A DNA stretch of 64,000 nucleotides, from NCBI RefSeq assembly GCF_007971385.1, contig NZ_CP042434.1:2356001-2420000 (forward strand), written 5' to 3'. The DNA comes from Arachidicoccus ginsenosidivorans (GTDB taxonomy: Bacteria; Bacteroidota; Bacteroidia; Chitinophagales; Chitinophagaceae). Below are positions 1 to 8,309 of the stretch, in pieces (within the stretch, counting starts at the first letter, position 1; the number at the start of each line of letters is the position of its first letter). Made by a program: the position numbers and the translations under genes. The notes below the pieces were generated by a model. That model made no database searches. It had not been told where the DNA came from and saw only the letters and a program-made list of their open reading frames with translations.

Positions 1-70
1 GAATATACTGTCATTTATCGATATAAAATGTTTTGGCATTTGATTACCTGCCGTTGTAGTTTTTATTGTT

Positions 71-712
71 TTGGAATTATGTATTAGTTATTGTCCAAAT
101 AAGTTCTTTGAAATAATTCTTATTTTGATGCAGTTTGCACCATTATTTTTCTTAAATAAAATTAAGGCATTGTATATTTCTATTATACATTTGGAAATTG
201 GCGAAGACTTTTTAAAAATTAGTGGTTTGGATGTTGGTGCTATTTTTTTCAGTTCTCGTAAGCCTCCGGATGAGATTATATTGGGGTTTTCATCTATTAA
301 AAGTGTTAAGTTTAAAAATATCCCATATAAGTATTGTGAGTTTTGTTTTTATTTAAAGGAAATGAAAATGGTATGTTTTTCGTTTTTGTTGGATTCTAAG
401 CTACAGCCTTTTGCAATTGTAGATGGGTTCTTGGATGAATTATTATTAAAAATTTCGCAACATACTAAGAATTTACAGACTGACCATAAAATTGTTTTGA
501 AGCCTAGTTTTTATGCTTCGAAAGTTGGCTTGATTTGTATTTTGATTTTGTTGTTGATTTTTTTTACTGTTTTAATTTTTGTTGTACTTAATGTATCATT
601 TGTCAAAATAAGATCGTTATTAATAACCTTGTTATTGATAATTCAGATTGTTAGTAGGAGAGTTGTCGAAAAAAAATTTTATTTTAGGAATGAGTCAAAG
701 TTAAACTTGTAG
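71..712 (+). CDS. Hypothetical membrane protein, very AT-rich
   Basis: I do not recognise this family. The 213-residue product has one hydrophobic segment near residues 12-30 and a hydrophobic C-terminal region, roughly residues 150-195, that could form two membrane passes. The middle part is soluble and holds short beta-like stretches. The frame opens after a stop at 41-43 and the first plausible start is TTG at 71, so the start is uncertain. An ATG at 28 belongs to another frame that stops at 88, so a frame error at the 5' end is possible. The gene is far richer in A+T than the glycan-degradation genes to the right, suggesting a different origin. Its end overlaps, convergently, the restored end of hipS on the other strand. 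No function can be assigned. Confidence 0.45.
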   Translation: MELCISYCPNKFFEIILILMQFAPLFFLNKIKALYISIIHLEIGEDFLKISGLDVGAIFFSSRKPPDEIILGFSSIKSVKFKNIPYKYCEFCFYLKEMKMVCFSFLLDSKLQPFAIVDGFLDELLLKISQHTKNLQTDHKIVLKPSFYASKVGLICILILLLIFFTVLIFVVLNVSFVKIRSLLITLLLIIQIVSRRVVEKKFYFRNESKLNL

Positions 713-1062
713 TGATAAAAAATAAGTTAAGTTCATTGATGGATCTATCTTTTTTATGGTGATTGCTCCTATTGTATCATATTGGCCCGTTGCCATTAAG
801 ATGCCGAAATCATCGTTTTCGTCTATGTGCAATAGTCTGCTTTGCAATTTTCTATTTGCCCCTCGCTTAACATATTTGAAAATACCGGGAATAAATAGGG
901 ACTGCTGTATTCCTTTTGGGTTTTGGGCATTGTTAAACTGATAGCCGGTTTATTTGGATCCTTATAATAACCGTCTTCGTATCTGAAGACATAGTGGTTT
1001 CGGTTTTCTTCAATGAGGACTCCCGCTAAAACCCGTTTAAAATATATTTCTATGGCTCTCAT
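701..1062 (-). pseudogene. hipS-like: HipA N-subdomain protein, frame-shifted
   Basis: The product resembles the small HipA N-terminal (couple_hipA) protein, called HipS in HipBST toxin-antitoxin systems, where it is known to counteract the HipT kinase. The first frame (823-1062) gives 79 residues including PAISLTMPKTQKEY and NMLSEG, then leaves the family pattern and stops. Adding one base to the G4 run (C4 at 859-862 on the plus strand) restores a 120-residue protein that continues ANRKLQSRLLHIDENDDFG and then QYDTIGA, the expected continuation. The lesion is therefore a one-base loss or a base-calling error. The gene begins 4 nt after the hipB stop, so the two are co-transcribed. No HipT kinase follows: the next 700 bases on this strand hold no kinase frame. 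Confidence 0.75.
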
Positions 1063-1066
1063 TTAA

Positions 1067-1273
1067 TTATACTTTTTTGATTTGTAAACTTAGTTCCATA
1101 CCGATAATATCTGCAATTTTCGTTATTATGTTTATTGTTGGGTTATTCTCCCCGCGTTCCAATTTGGATAAGGTGTTTACACTTATTTCAGCTAGTTCCG
1201 CCAAATGTGGTTGCGTAACTCGTAAGATCTTTCTTCGCTCTTTTATTATTTTGCCTAATTCAGAAACTGACAT
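1067..1273 (-). CDS. hipB: HipB-like XRE-family transcriptional repressor
   Basis: This 68-residue protein is a single helix-turn-helix domain of the XRE/Cro-CI family. The recognition region can be seen in VTQPHLAELAEISVNTLSKLERGENNPTINI-type sequence, the hallmark of HipB-like antitoxin repressors. It lies directly before hipS, with 4 nt between the hipB stop and the hipS start. HipB family proteins bind palindromic operators in their own promoter. Two perfect palindromes with the shared core ATCACAATATATTGTGAT lie just upstream, and one covers the region expected for the -33 box, so autorepression is likely. The gene is intact, although its hipS partner is broken and hipT is absent. Confidence 0.85.
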   Translation of the reverse strand: MSVSELGKIIKERRKILRVTQPHLAELAEISVNTLSKLERGENNPTINIITKIADIIGMELSLQIKKV

Positions 1274-1291
1274 TATAATGTGATTTTAGTT

Positions 1292-1299
1292 CAAATTTA
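1292..1299 (-). promoter_or_regulatory. -7 promoter box of hipB-hipS
   Basis: On the minus strand this reads TAAATTTG, a perfect match to the Bacteroidota -7 consensus TAnnTTTG. It lies 18 nt before the hipB start codon. The 32-bp palindrome at 1321-1352 sits 21 nt upstream, where the -33 element would be, consistent with repression by occlusion. Confidence 0.55.
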
Positions 1300-1320
1300 A
1301 TCACTTTTCTCTTTATTTAG

Positions 1321-1352
1321 ACCTTAAATCACAATATATTGTGATTTAAGGT
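1321..1352. promoter_or_regulatory. Operator palindrome 1 (probable HipB site)
   Basis: This is a perfect 32-bp inverted repeat with 16-bp arms reading ACCTTAAATCACAATA and its complement. It shares the core ATCACAATATATTGTGAT with a second palindrome 61 bp away (centre to centre). It lies immediately upstream of the hipB -7 box. Binding by HipB is inferred from position and the known autoregulation of hipB genes. Confidence 0.7.
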
Positions 1353-1387
1353 TGTTTTTATGCTTTTTTGAACTTAAAGTATCCAAA

Positions 1388-1407
1388 AATCACAATATAT
1401 TGTGATT
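1388..1407. promoter_or_regulatory. Operator palindrome 2 (probable HipB site)
   Basis: A perfect 20-bp palindrome, AATCACAATATATTGTGATT, repeats the core of the 32-bp palindrome at 1321-1352. Two equal sites about six helical turns apart would allow cooperative binding or looping by HipB. Confidence 0.65.
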
Positions 1408-1771
1408 GCGTGTGTTGTTCTAGGTAATTTAGCCTTAAATGCTGCTGCTGATTCAATAGGTAAAATCTTTATCCAAATAGTTATCCCCTTATTGATAACT
1501 TTTTCACAGATGACTGCCATTATTTACCATAATGGATGGGTTGATAGGGGGCTTATTCTTTGATTGCTAATCATTTTTTATGCCCATAATTGGTTTGTTT
1601 GATGCTTGTACAGGACAGTACGGGATAGTTGGTTAGTTTTTTAGTTTTATAATTGCAGTAGTTCCATCTTTAACGAATGTTCACTTGGTTTTTGGTGCAG
1701 GCAGTATGGAACATTCTTTTATATGGCTCAAATGATTTAATTATTCAACATTTAATATCAAGCTACAATTT
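1408..1771. other. Intergenic region between hipB and the GH106 gene
   Basis: No gene is visible here. The stretch holds the tandem-repeat regulatory site and -7-like box at 1612-1655 and then about 115 nt of leader before the GH106 start. Confidence 0.6.
1612..1655 (+). promoter_or_regulatory. Tandem-repeat site A plus -7 box (GH106 promoter)
   Basis: AGGACAGTACGGGATAGTT at 1612-1630 is a 10-bp direct repeat of the CAGGAYRGTW type (a C precedes at 1611). After exactly 17 nt comes TATAATTG at 1648-1655, one mismatch from TAnnTTTG. Six other copies in the window have the same geometry. The GH106 gene starts 116 nt after the box. Confidence 0.75.
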
Positions 1772-4732
1772 ATGCTTCCTTATAATTGTTTAAATAAAAA
1801 CCTGGCAACTGCAATTCGTTGCAAAATAAGTGGACAAGGACTGGGACTACTTTTTGCTTCTCTTTTAGCCTTCGGCAGTGGAGCACGTGCCCAACTCCAA
1901 TCAGCTTCTGCAGTGCAATCTCAGACACCACTTAAATGGCCCAATATTACTCAGCAAAATAAACCGTGGGCCCGTTGGTGGTGGGAAGGTAGTGCTGTGG
2001 ATGAAAAAAATCTTTCAGATGTAATGCATTTATATAAGGATGCCGGTCTTGGTGGCCTGGAAATCACGCCTATTTATGGCGTAAAGGGTGAAGAGTTAAA
2101 AAATATCCTGTTTTTATCCAAAAGGTGGATGCAGGTATTTGATTATACGCTGGCAGAAGGCAAAAAGCTGGATCTGGGTATCGATCTGGCCAATGCGACA
2201 GGATGGCCTTTTGGAGGCCCTTGGGTAACTGACGCTGATGCCAGTAAGTCCATGGAATTTAAGCAGTATACACTTCAAAAGGGAGAAAGCGTAACGGAGC
2301 CCATTCGGTTTTTGCAAAAGACATTAGTGCGTGGCGAACACCGCCCAGCCGTGGATATCTCCCTGATCAAAAACCCAATAAAATTAAACGGTAGCCATAA
2401 TCTACAAAAATGGGCCCTGGATCAAGTAAGGTTTCCCGAGTATATTCCGCTTGTTGCCTTAATTGGCTATGATAAAGCTGGAAAGGCGACTGATTTGATC
2501 CACCTGGTAGATAAAAGCGGACATCTTGATTGGAAGGCACCCGAAAACGGTTATCAATTGTATGCAATTTTTCAGGGATTACATGGTAAAATGGTAGAAA
2601 GAGCAGCTCCGGGCGGTGAAGGTTTTGTCATTGATCATTTTTCTTTGAAAGCTGTAGATCATTATCTGGCGCATTTTGATAGTGCATTTAATGGAAATTC
2701 CCTGGATGGACTCAGAGGCTTTTTTAATGATTCTTATGAAGTAGATGACGCTTCCGGACAAGCGGATTTTACACCTGGGCTATTTGCAGAATTTAAGCAG
2801 CGCCGTGGCTATGATTTAAAAGATTATTTGCCGGAACTTTTGGATAAAAATAACCATAGTGAGGAGGCCGCCAGAGTCTTGTCAGATTATAGACAAACCA
2901 TCGGAGAATTACTGCTGGAACACTTTACGGAAAAGTGGGAAAACTGGGGCAAATCAAAAGGAAAGATTATTCGTAACCAGTCCCATGGTTCACCCGCAAA
3001 CATTTTGGATCTCTATAGCGCCGTGGATATCCCGGAAACAGAAGGAGAGGATGAATTACGTTTTAAATTTGCTTCCTCTGCAGCCAATGTCATGGGCAAA
3101 GCGCTTACGTCCTCTGAATCAGCTACCTGGTTAAAAGATCACTTTTTATCCTCCTTAGCCGATGTTAAAAAAGCCATCGATCTTTATTTTCTTGGGGGAG
3201 TCAACCATATTTTCTATCACGGCGTGGCCTATTCGCCAATGACTGCTACCTGGCCAGGCTGGATGTTTTATGCGGCAGTTCATTTTCAGCCGACCAATCC
3301 ACAGTGGAACAATTTTGCGGCCTTAAATGAATACATCGCGCATTGTCAGTCTTTCCTACAAAATAGTCAGCCAGATAATGACCTGTTGCAATACTTTCCA
3401 TTATATGACAGTTATGCCCAAAAAGGAAGGGCACTGCTCAACCATTATGATGGAATGAAGGGCTTTGAAGGGACAGCATTTAAAGCCAATGCTGAGTGGA
3501 TGAATACCCATGGTTACAGCTTTGATTTTATCTCTGATCATCAAATTGCCCAATTAGCTTATGATGAAAAGGGAATTAATAGCCATGGAGGTCATTACCA
3601 GACCATATTATTATCTGCAGTTCATTATATACCCGAAGCTACTTTTGAGAAAATCTTACAGTTGACAAAAGCAGGGGCTACAATATTAGTATATGATCAT
3701 CTGCCAAAGGACGTCAATGGCCTGAGCGATTTAAGTAAGCGTCAAAAGGCTTTTAATGATCTGATCGCTTCGCTTCAATTTTCTGGAGGCAATAATGGCA
3801 CCCAACAGGCTGTTTTGGGCAAAGGAAAGGTGATAATGGGAAGCGATCTTGCCTCTTTATTAAAGGCTGGCGGGATTAGACGAGAATCTATTGGTGACGG
3901 CGGAAACTTAGGCTTTGTACGCAAAAGCTATAAGGAAGGTAAAAACGAGGGCAAATATTATTTTATCAATAATCGCAGTGATACCGCCTTTGAAGGCTGG
4001 GTATCCATAGCGACGGATAAGGCAGTATCTTATGCATTATATAGTGCCATGAACCTAAAAACAGGATTGGGGCGTGTAAGAAAAGAGGCTAATGGAAAGA
4101 CTTCCGTCTTTTTGCAACTAAAACCCTGGGAGAGCGTTATTATTAAAGCCAGCAATACAGAACTCAAAGGCGAGGCGTATCCGTATACAAAGATTGCAGG
4201 AGCGCCTATTGCCTTAAAGGGCAATTGGCAGCTCTCCTTTAATACAGGCGGACCTGTGCTGCCCAAAGCGGTCACTATGCATAGATTAGCGTACTGGACT
4301 AGTCTTTCGGATACCAATGCACTTAATTTCTCAGGAACAGCCACCTATGCAACTAATTTTAAAAAGCCGATGGGCGCTACTGGTGTCAATAGCTGGCGCC
4401 TGGATCTGGGCACTGTTAAGGAAAATGCTGTGGTATTTTTAAATGGTGAAAAAATAGCGACCCTTATCGGACCGGATTTTACGGTCAATATTGACGCTAA
4501 ATTATTGCAAACCAATAATCATTTGGAGATTCGTGTCTCCAATCTGATGGCCAATCGGATTCATTATATGGATAGGAGTGGATTGGTTTATAAAAAGTTC
4601 TACAATATTAATTTTCCGGCGCATGACGGGGAAAACAGAGGCCCTGACGGACTGTTTACCACCATTAATTGGGACATAAAACCTTCAGGATTAGCAGGTC
4701 CTGTAACGCTGACTCCCTTAAAGAAATTATAA
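1772..4732 (+). CDS. GH106 family alpha-L-rhamnosidase
   Basis: This 986-residue secreted protein resembles GH106 enzymes, which remove alpha-L-rhamnose from pectic and other glycans. A Sec signal peptide spans about residues 1-40 and ends in GSGARA-Q. The KPWARWWWEGSAV segment (about residues 64-76), followed by a GLGGLEITPIYG segment, is the usual N-terminal signature of the family. The rest fits the large multidomain GH106 architecture with a C-terminal beta-sandwich (sequence around LEIRVSNLMANR). Length is normal for the family. Its own regulated promoter (1612-1655) lies upstream and the rhamnose uptake operon follows, so liberated rhamnose is the likely product. The assignment to GH106 is firm; the exact linkage cleaved cannot be read from sequence. 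Confidence 0.85.
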   Translation: MLPYNCLNKNLATAIRCKISGQGLGLLFASLLAFGSGARAQLQSASAVQSQTPLKWPNITQQNKPWARWWWEGSAVDEKNLSDVMHLYKDAGLGGLEITPIYGVKGEELKNILFLSKRWMQVFDYTLAEGKKLDLGIDLANATGWPFGGPWVTDADASKSMEFKQYTLQKGESVTEPIRFLQKTLVRGEHRPAVDISLIKNPIKLNGSHNLQKWALDQVRFPEYIPLVALIGYDKAGKATDLIHLVDKSGHLDWKAPENGYQLYAIFQGLHGKMVERAAPGGEGFVIDHFSLKAVDHYLAHFDSAFNGNSLDGLRGFFNDSYEVDDASGQADFTPGLFAEFKQRRGYDLKDYLPELLDKNNHSEEAARVLSDYRQTIGELLLEHFTEKWENWGKSKGKIIRNQSHGSPANILDLYSAVDIPETEGEDELRFKFASSAANVMGKALTSSESATWLKDHFLSSLADVKKAIDLYFLGGVNHIFYHGVAYSPMTATWPGWMFYAAVHFQPTNPQWNNFAALNEYIAHCQSFLQNSQPDNDLLQYFPLYDSYAQKGRALLNHYDGMKGFEGTAFKANAEWMNTHGYSFDFISDHQIAQLAYDEKGINSHGGHYQTILLSAVHYIPEATFEKILQLTKAGATILVYDHLPKDVNGLSDLSKRQKAFNDLIASLQFSGGNNGTQQAVLGKGKVIMGSDLASLLKAGGIRRESIGDGGNLGFVRKSYKEGKNEGKYYFINNRSDTAFEGWVSIATDKAVSYALYSAMNLKTGLGRVRKEANGKTSVFLQLKPWESVIIKASNTELKGEAYPYTKIAGAPIALKGNWQLSFNTGGPVLPKAVTMHRLAYWTSLSDTNALNFSGTATYATNFKKPMGATGVNSWRLDLGTVKENAVVFLNGEKIATLIGPDFTVNIDAKLLQTNNHLEIRVSNLMANRIHYMDRSGLVYKKFYNINFPAHDGENRGPDGLFTTINWDIKPSGLAGPVTLTPLKKL

Positions 4733-4758
4733 TATTGACTGGAATGTGTATTTGGAAC

Positions 4759-4802
4759 AGGATGGCACAGGATAGTCATAAACAATCATAAGTTTATTTT
4801 TG
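4759..4802 (+). promoter_or_regulatory. Tandem-repeat site B plus -7 box (rha operon promoter)
   Basis: AGGATGGCACAGGATAGTC at 4759-4777 is followed after 17 nt by TATTTTTG at 4795-4802, a perfect TAnnTTTG box. The rhaT start is 35 nt further on. No clear -33 TTTG is present; the repeat takes its place, as expected for an activator-dependent promoter. Confidence 0.8.
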
Positions 4803-4837
4803 AAAAATATAATTATAGAATCTTCTAACCCTTCTTT

Positions 4838-5914
4838 ATGCAATTAATCTTTGGGATCATTTATCACTTTTTGGGAGGATTTGCTTCGGGAAGCTTTTAT
4901 ATCCCGTATAAGAAAGTAAAAGGCTGGGCCTGGGAGTCTCTATGGATCGCCGGAGGTATCTTCTCCTGGCTACTGATACCCTTTCTGGCTGCCTGGCTGA
5001 CCATACCTAACTTTATGGGCATAATCAGCCATGCAGATAGCCAAACCCTGACGGTAACCTATATTTTTGGTGTGCTATGGGGTATAGGCGGATTAACCTA
5101 TGGCTTAGGGGTAAGATATTTGGGTGTGGCACTAGGAAGTACTATTATTCTGGGACTCTGTTCCGTATTTGGTTCATTGATTCCTTCCATCTACTATAAT
5201 TTTTATCCTTCTGCCGGCCATGATTCTTTCTCAGATCTTTTGCACAATACATGGGGGCAGACCGTTTTGATAGGAATTTTAATCTGCGTTTTTGGTATCA
5301 TCGTCTGTGGTAAAGCGGGAATGCTGAAAGACAAAGACTTACAAAAAGACACCGAGCTCAAGAAAAAGGAAGAATACAAAATTGGCCTGGGACTAACGGT
5401 GGCGATTATTTCTGGCATCTTAAGCGCCTGTTTTGCTTTTGGAATCGACGCCGGAAAATCCATGGCCACTGAAGCCAATGATATTTGGAAATTGACCCAC
5501 GCCGGCCAGGGAGAATTTCTCTTCCAAAATAATGTCACCTATATTCTAATATTACTGGGTGGCCTTACAACGAACCTTATCTGGTGTATGGCGCTCAATG
5601 CCCGCAATAAGACTTTTGGGGATTATACCAATAAGAAAACGCCGCTGGTAAAGAACTATCTTTTTTGTGCACTGGCCGGTACTACCTGGTTTTTACAGTT
5701 CTTCTTTTACGGGATGGGTGAGAGTAGGATGGGTAATGGTCCCAGCTCATGGATCCTGCACATGGCCTTTATTATCCTGGTAGCTAATCTATGGGGATTG
5801 GCATTGAAAGAATGGAAAGGAGTAACCAAAAAGACTTATGCCACTATTATTGCAGGAATTGCCCTGATTGTCATTTCTGTATTGGTAGTCGGTTATGGTA
5901 ATTCTTTAAAATAA
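4838..5914 (+). CDS. rhaT: L-rhamnose/proton symporter RhaT
   Basis: The 358-residue product is a polytopic inner-membrane protein with about ten hydrophobic segments and matches RhaT, which imports L-rhamnose with a proton. The N-terminus (IIYHFLGGFASGSFYIPYKKVKG) followed by a tryptophan-rich SLWIAGGIFSWLLIP segment is characteristic of the family, and length is close to the E. coli protein. A charged loop near residues 165-185 (KDKDLQKDTELKKKEE) is the central cytoplasmic loop. It is the first gene of the rhamnose operon, 62 nt before the aldolase-dehydrogenase gene, and is preceded by regulatory site B. Importing free rhamnose fits with the extracellular or periplasmic rhamnosidase encoded just upstream. 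Confidence 0.93.
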   Translation: MQLIFGIIYHFLGGFASGSFYIPYKKVKGWAWESLWIAGGIFSWLLIPFLAAWLTIPNFMGIISHADSQTLTVTYIFGVLWGIGGLTYGLGVRYLGVALGSTIILGLCSVFGSLIPSIYYNFYPSAGHDSFSDLLHNTWGQTVLIGILICVFGIIVCGKAGMLKDKDLQKDTELKKKEEYKIGLGLTVAIISGILSACFAFGIDAGKSMATEANDIWKLTHAGQGEFLFQNNVTYILILLGGLTTNLIWCMALNARNKTFGDYTNKKTPLVKNYLFCALAGTTWFLQFFFYGMGESRMGNGPSSWILHMAFIILVANLWGLALKEWKGVTKKTYATIIAGIALIVISVLVVGYGNSLK

Positions 5915-5976
5915 AAACAGGTGAAAATTAAATAAACAAAAGAACATCATTAAAACAAAAATAAAAGAAAATTCAT

Positions 5977-8097
5977 ATGTCTGAAGTTAAAACACAATTT
6001 AAACATGTTAGCTACCTGTGGGACGACGAAGCTGCCGCAAAATTGGCAGGAGATGAAGTTGCACTATTAGTTTACCGTTCTAATTTGTTGGGTGCTGACC
6101 TTCGTCTCACCAATTATGGAGGTGGCAACACTTCTTGTAAAGCAATGGCAAAAGATCCATTGACGGGTAATGAAGTTGAAGTAATGTGGGTCAAAGGCAG
6201 CGGTGGAGATTTGGGAACCATGAAGAGAAGTGGCCTGGCTGCATTATACGTTGATAGATTAAGAGCATTGAAGAATATATACAGAGGAATCGAACATGAA
6301 GATGAAATGGTTGGTTTATTTAACCATTGTATTTATGATCTGGCCAGCAAAGCCCCTAGTATTGATACACCACTCCATGGTTTTCTGCCCTTTAAACATA
6401 TCGATCATTTACACCCGGATGCAGCCATTGCTATTGCGGCTGCCAAGGATGGCAAAAGGATTACTGAAGAACTTTTTAATGGCACTATTGGCTGGGTCGA
6501 CTGGCAAAAACCTGGATTTGATCTGGGCTTACAATTAAAACAGTGCCTGGATGAAAATCCCGGGATTCGTGGTATAATGCTAGGTTCTCACGGTCTATTC
6601 ACATGGGGTGACACTGCTTATGAAAGTTACCTAAATACGCTGGAAGTCATTGAACGTTGCGCAGAATACATTGAAGACCATACCGGTAAAGACAAACCTG
6701 TATTTGGTGGCCAGAAAATCAGCTCTCTGGAAAAAGCTCAGCGTACCGCTCAGGCTGCAAGCCTGGCGCCTATTCTTAGAGGCTTTTGCTCTTCTGAACG
6801 TAAAATGCTGGGACATTTTACAGATGATGACAGAGTTTTGGAATTTATCAACTCCAATGATTTAGACAGACTGGCGCCTTTAGGGACCAGTTGCCCGGAT
6901 CACTTCTTAAGAACAAAGATCTCTCCACTGGTCTTAAACCTGGCACCAGATGAAGATCTAAGTGATGTTAAGGCCATTAAAGAAAAGCTGCAGCCTTTAT
7001 TTGAGGATTATCGGGCCATGTATAAGGATTATTATGAGACTTGCAAACACCCCAACAGCCCTGCTATCCGGGATGCTAATCCGGTGGTTATTCTTTATCC
7101 AGGTGTAGGGATGTTTACTTTCTCAAAAGATAAGCAGACGGCAAGAGTAGCTGCAGAATTTTATATCAATGCAATTAACGTAATGCGTGGTTCAGAAGCG
7201 ATTTCTGAATATACTTCGCTGCCACGTCAGGAAGCCTTCAATATCGAATACTGGTTACTGGAAGAGGCAAAACTGCAGCGTATGCCTAAACCTAAATCAT
7301 TAAGCGGCAAAATTGCCTTGATAACAGGTAGTGCCGGGGGCATTGGTAAAGCAATTGCCAAAAAGTTTGTTGAGGCAGGCGCCTGCGTCATCTTAAATGA
7401 TATTAATGGAGAAAGGCTGGAAGGTGCAGTAGAGGAATTTAAAAGCCAGTATGGAAAGGACAGTGTTGCTTCAACATTGCTAAACGTAACGGATAATCAA
7501 AGCATTATTGATGCATTTAACAGCACAGCCCTGGCATTTGGCGGAGTGGATATTATTGTAAACAATGCAGGCATCAGCATCTCTAAAGCAATTGAGGACC
7601 ATTCTATTGAGGAATGGGATAGACTCTACGATATATTGGTAAAAGGTCAGTTCCTGGTCTCTAAAGCAGCAGCTGTCGTCCTACGCAAGCAGGATATAGG
7701 AGGAGATATTATTAATATCGTTTCTAAAAACTCCGTTGTCGCCGGACCTAATAATGCGGGTTATGGCTCTGCTAAGGCTGCACAGGCACATCTGACCAGG
7801 CTACTAGCTGCAGAACTGGGCAAGGATAAAATCCGCGTCAATACGGTTAATCCGGATGCAGTGATCGCCAATAGTAATATCTGGGCAGGTGGTTGGGCCG
7901 AAGGCCGTGCCAAAGCTTATGGCATTACCGTAGAAGAGCTTCCTGCATACTATGCAAAAAGAACGCTTCTAAATGAGATTATCTTACCTGAGGATATCGC
8001 AGACGCCTGCTATGCATTTGTAGGTGGGCTGTTAAATAAATCCACTGGCAACATTTTAAATGTGGATGGTGGAGTAGCGATGGCCTTTGTAAGGTAA
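5977..8097 (+). CDS. rhaEW: Bifunctional rhamnulose-1-phosphate aldolase / lactaldehyde dehydrogenase
   Basis: This 706-residue fusion joins a class II aldolase domain to a short-chain dehydrogenase. The aldolase part (about residues 30-270) carries the zinc-binding HIDHLH segment (H141, H144, H146) and the GSHGL motif near 203-207. The SDR part begins near 440 with TGSAGGIG (about 449-456), followed by NNAG and an active-site YGSAK near 595. Known members (RhaEW/RhaD fusions) split L-rhamnulose-1-phosphate into DHAP and L-lactaldehyde and oxidise the latter to L-lactate with NAD. The gene sits between rhaT and rhaI, and a lactate dehydrogenase gene ends the operon, which supports lactate as the product. 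Both domains look complete. Confidence 0.92.
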   Translation: MSEVKTQFKHVSYLWDDEAAAKLAGDEVALLVYRSNLLGADLRLTNYGGGNTSCKAMAKDPLTGNEVEVMWVKGSGGDLGTMKRSGLAALYVDRLRALKNIYRGIEHEDEMVGLFNHCIYDLASKAPSIDTPLHGFLPFKHIDHLHPDAAIAIAAAKDGKRITEELFNGTIGWVDWQKPGFDLGLQLKQCLDENPGIRGIMLGSHGLFTWGDTAYESYLNTLEVIERCAEYIEDHTGKDKPVFGGQKISSLEKAQRTAQAASLAPILRGFCSSERKMLGHFTDDDRVLEFINSNDLDRLAPLGTSCPDHFLRTKISPLVLNLAPDEDLSDVKAIKEKLQPLFEDYRAMYKDYYETCKHPNSPAIRDANPVVILYPGVGMFTFSKDKQTARVAAEFYINAINVMRGSEAISEYTSLPRQEAFNIEYWLLEEAKLQRMPKPKSLSGKIALITGSAGGIGKAIAKKFVEAGACVILNDINGERLEGAVEEFKSQYGKDSVASTLLNVTDNQSIIDAFNSTALAFGGVDIIVNNAGISISKAIEDHSIEEWDRLYDILVKGQFLVSKAAAVVLRKQDIGGDIINIVSKNSVVAGPNNAGYGSAKAAQAHLTRLLAAELGKDKIRVNTVNPDAVIANSNIWAGGWAEGRAKAYGITVEELPAYYAKRTLLNEIILPEDIADACYAFVGGLLNKSTGNILNVDGGVAMAFVR

Positions 8098-8176
8098 ATA
8101 AGATAGAATCTAAGAATTTGTTTTGTATATGGTTTTGAATAGTGGGTGGAAGAAGTTTCTTTTTTAAAGAGACTGT

Positions 8177-8277
8177 ATTATTTTGCGCGAGGTAATTGGG
8201 GTTATTCACCCGAAAGTGGGAATGGGTGTGTCTGCCAAGGCAGACAGTAGCTTCACTTTTACTTTGTGCAAAATAAT
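8177..8277 (+). ncRNA. Structured leader element upstream of rhaI
   Basis: The 212-nt gap between the aldolase gene and rhaI can fold into one compact structure. An outer stem pairs 8177-8195 with 8259-8277 (19 pairs without a bulge, including three G-U pairs). Inside lie CACCC/GGGTG pairing (8207-8211 with 8224-8228) and a perfect 8-bp hairpin, TGTCTGCC-AA-GGCAGACA, at 8229-8246, giving a three-way junction. The element ends 32 nt before the rhaI start. I cannot match it to a known riboswitch class. A regulatory leader, a processing site or a small palindromic mobile element (MITE) are all possible. Confidence 0.45.
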
Positions 8278-8309
8278 CTTCCTTTTCTAAACTTTTAAAA
8301 GAATGACTT

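Noticed and set aside
1-700. Possible hipT kinase remnant on the minus strand after hipS
   Set aside because: The minus-strand sequence after the restored hipS end gives only short frames with no kinase motif.
8177-8277. Cobalamin, TPP or c-di-GMP riboswitch before rhaI
   Set aside because: The conserved boxes of these classes are not present. Only the pairing pattern is supported, so I list it as an unassigned structure.
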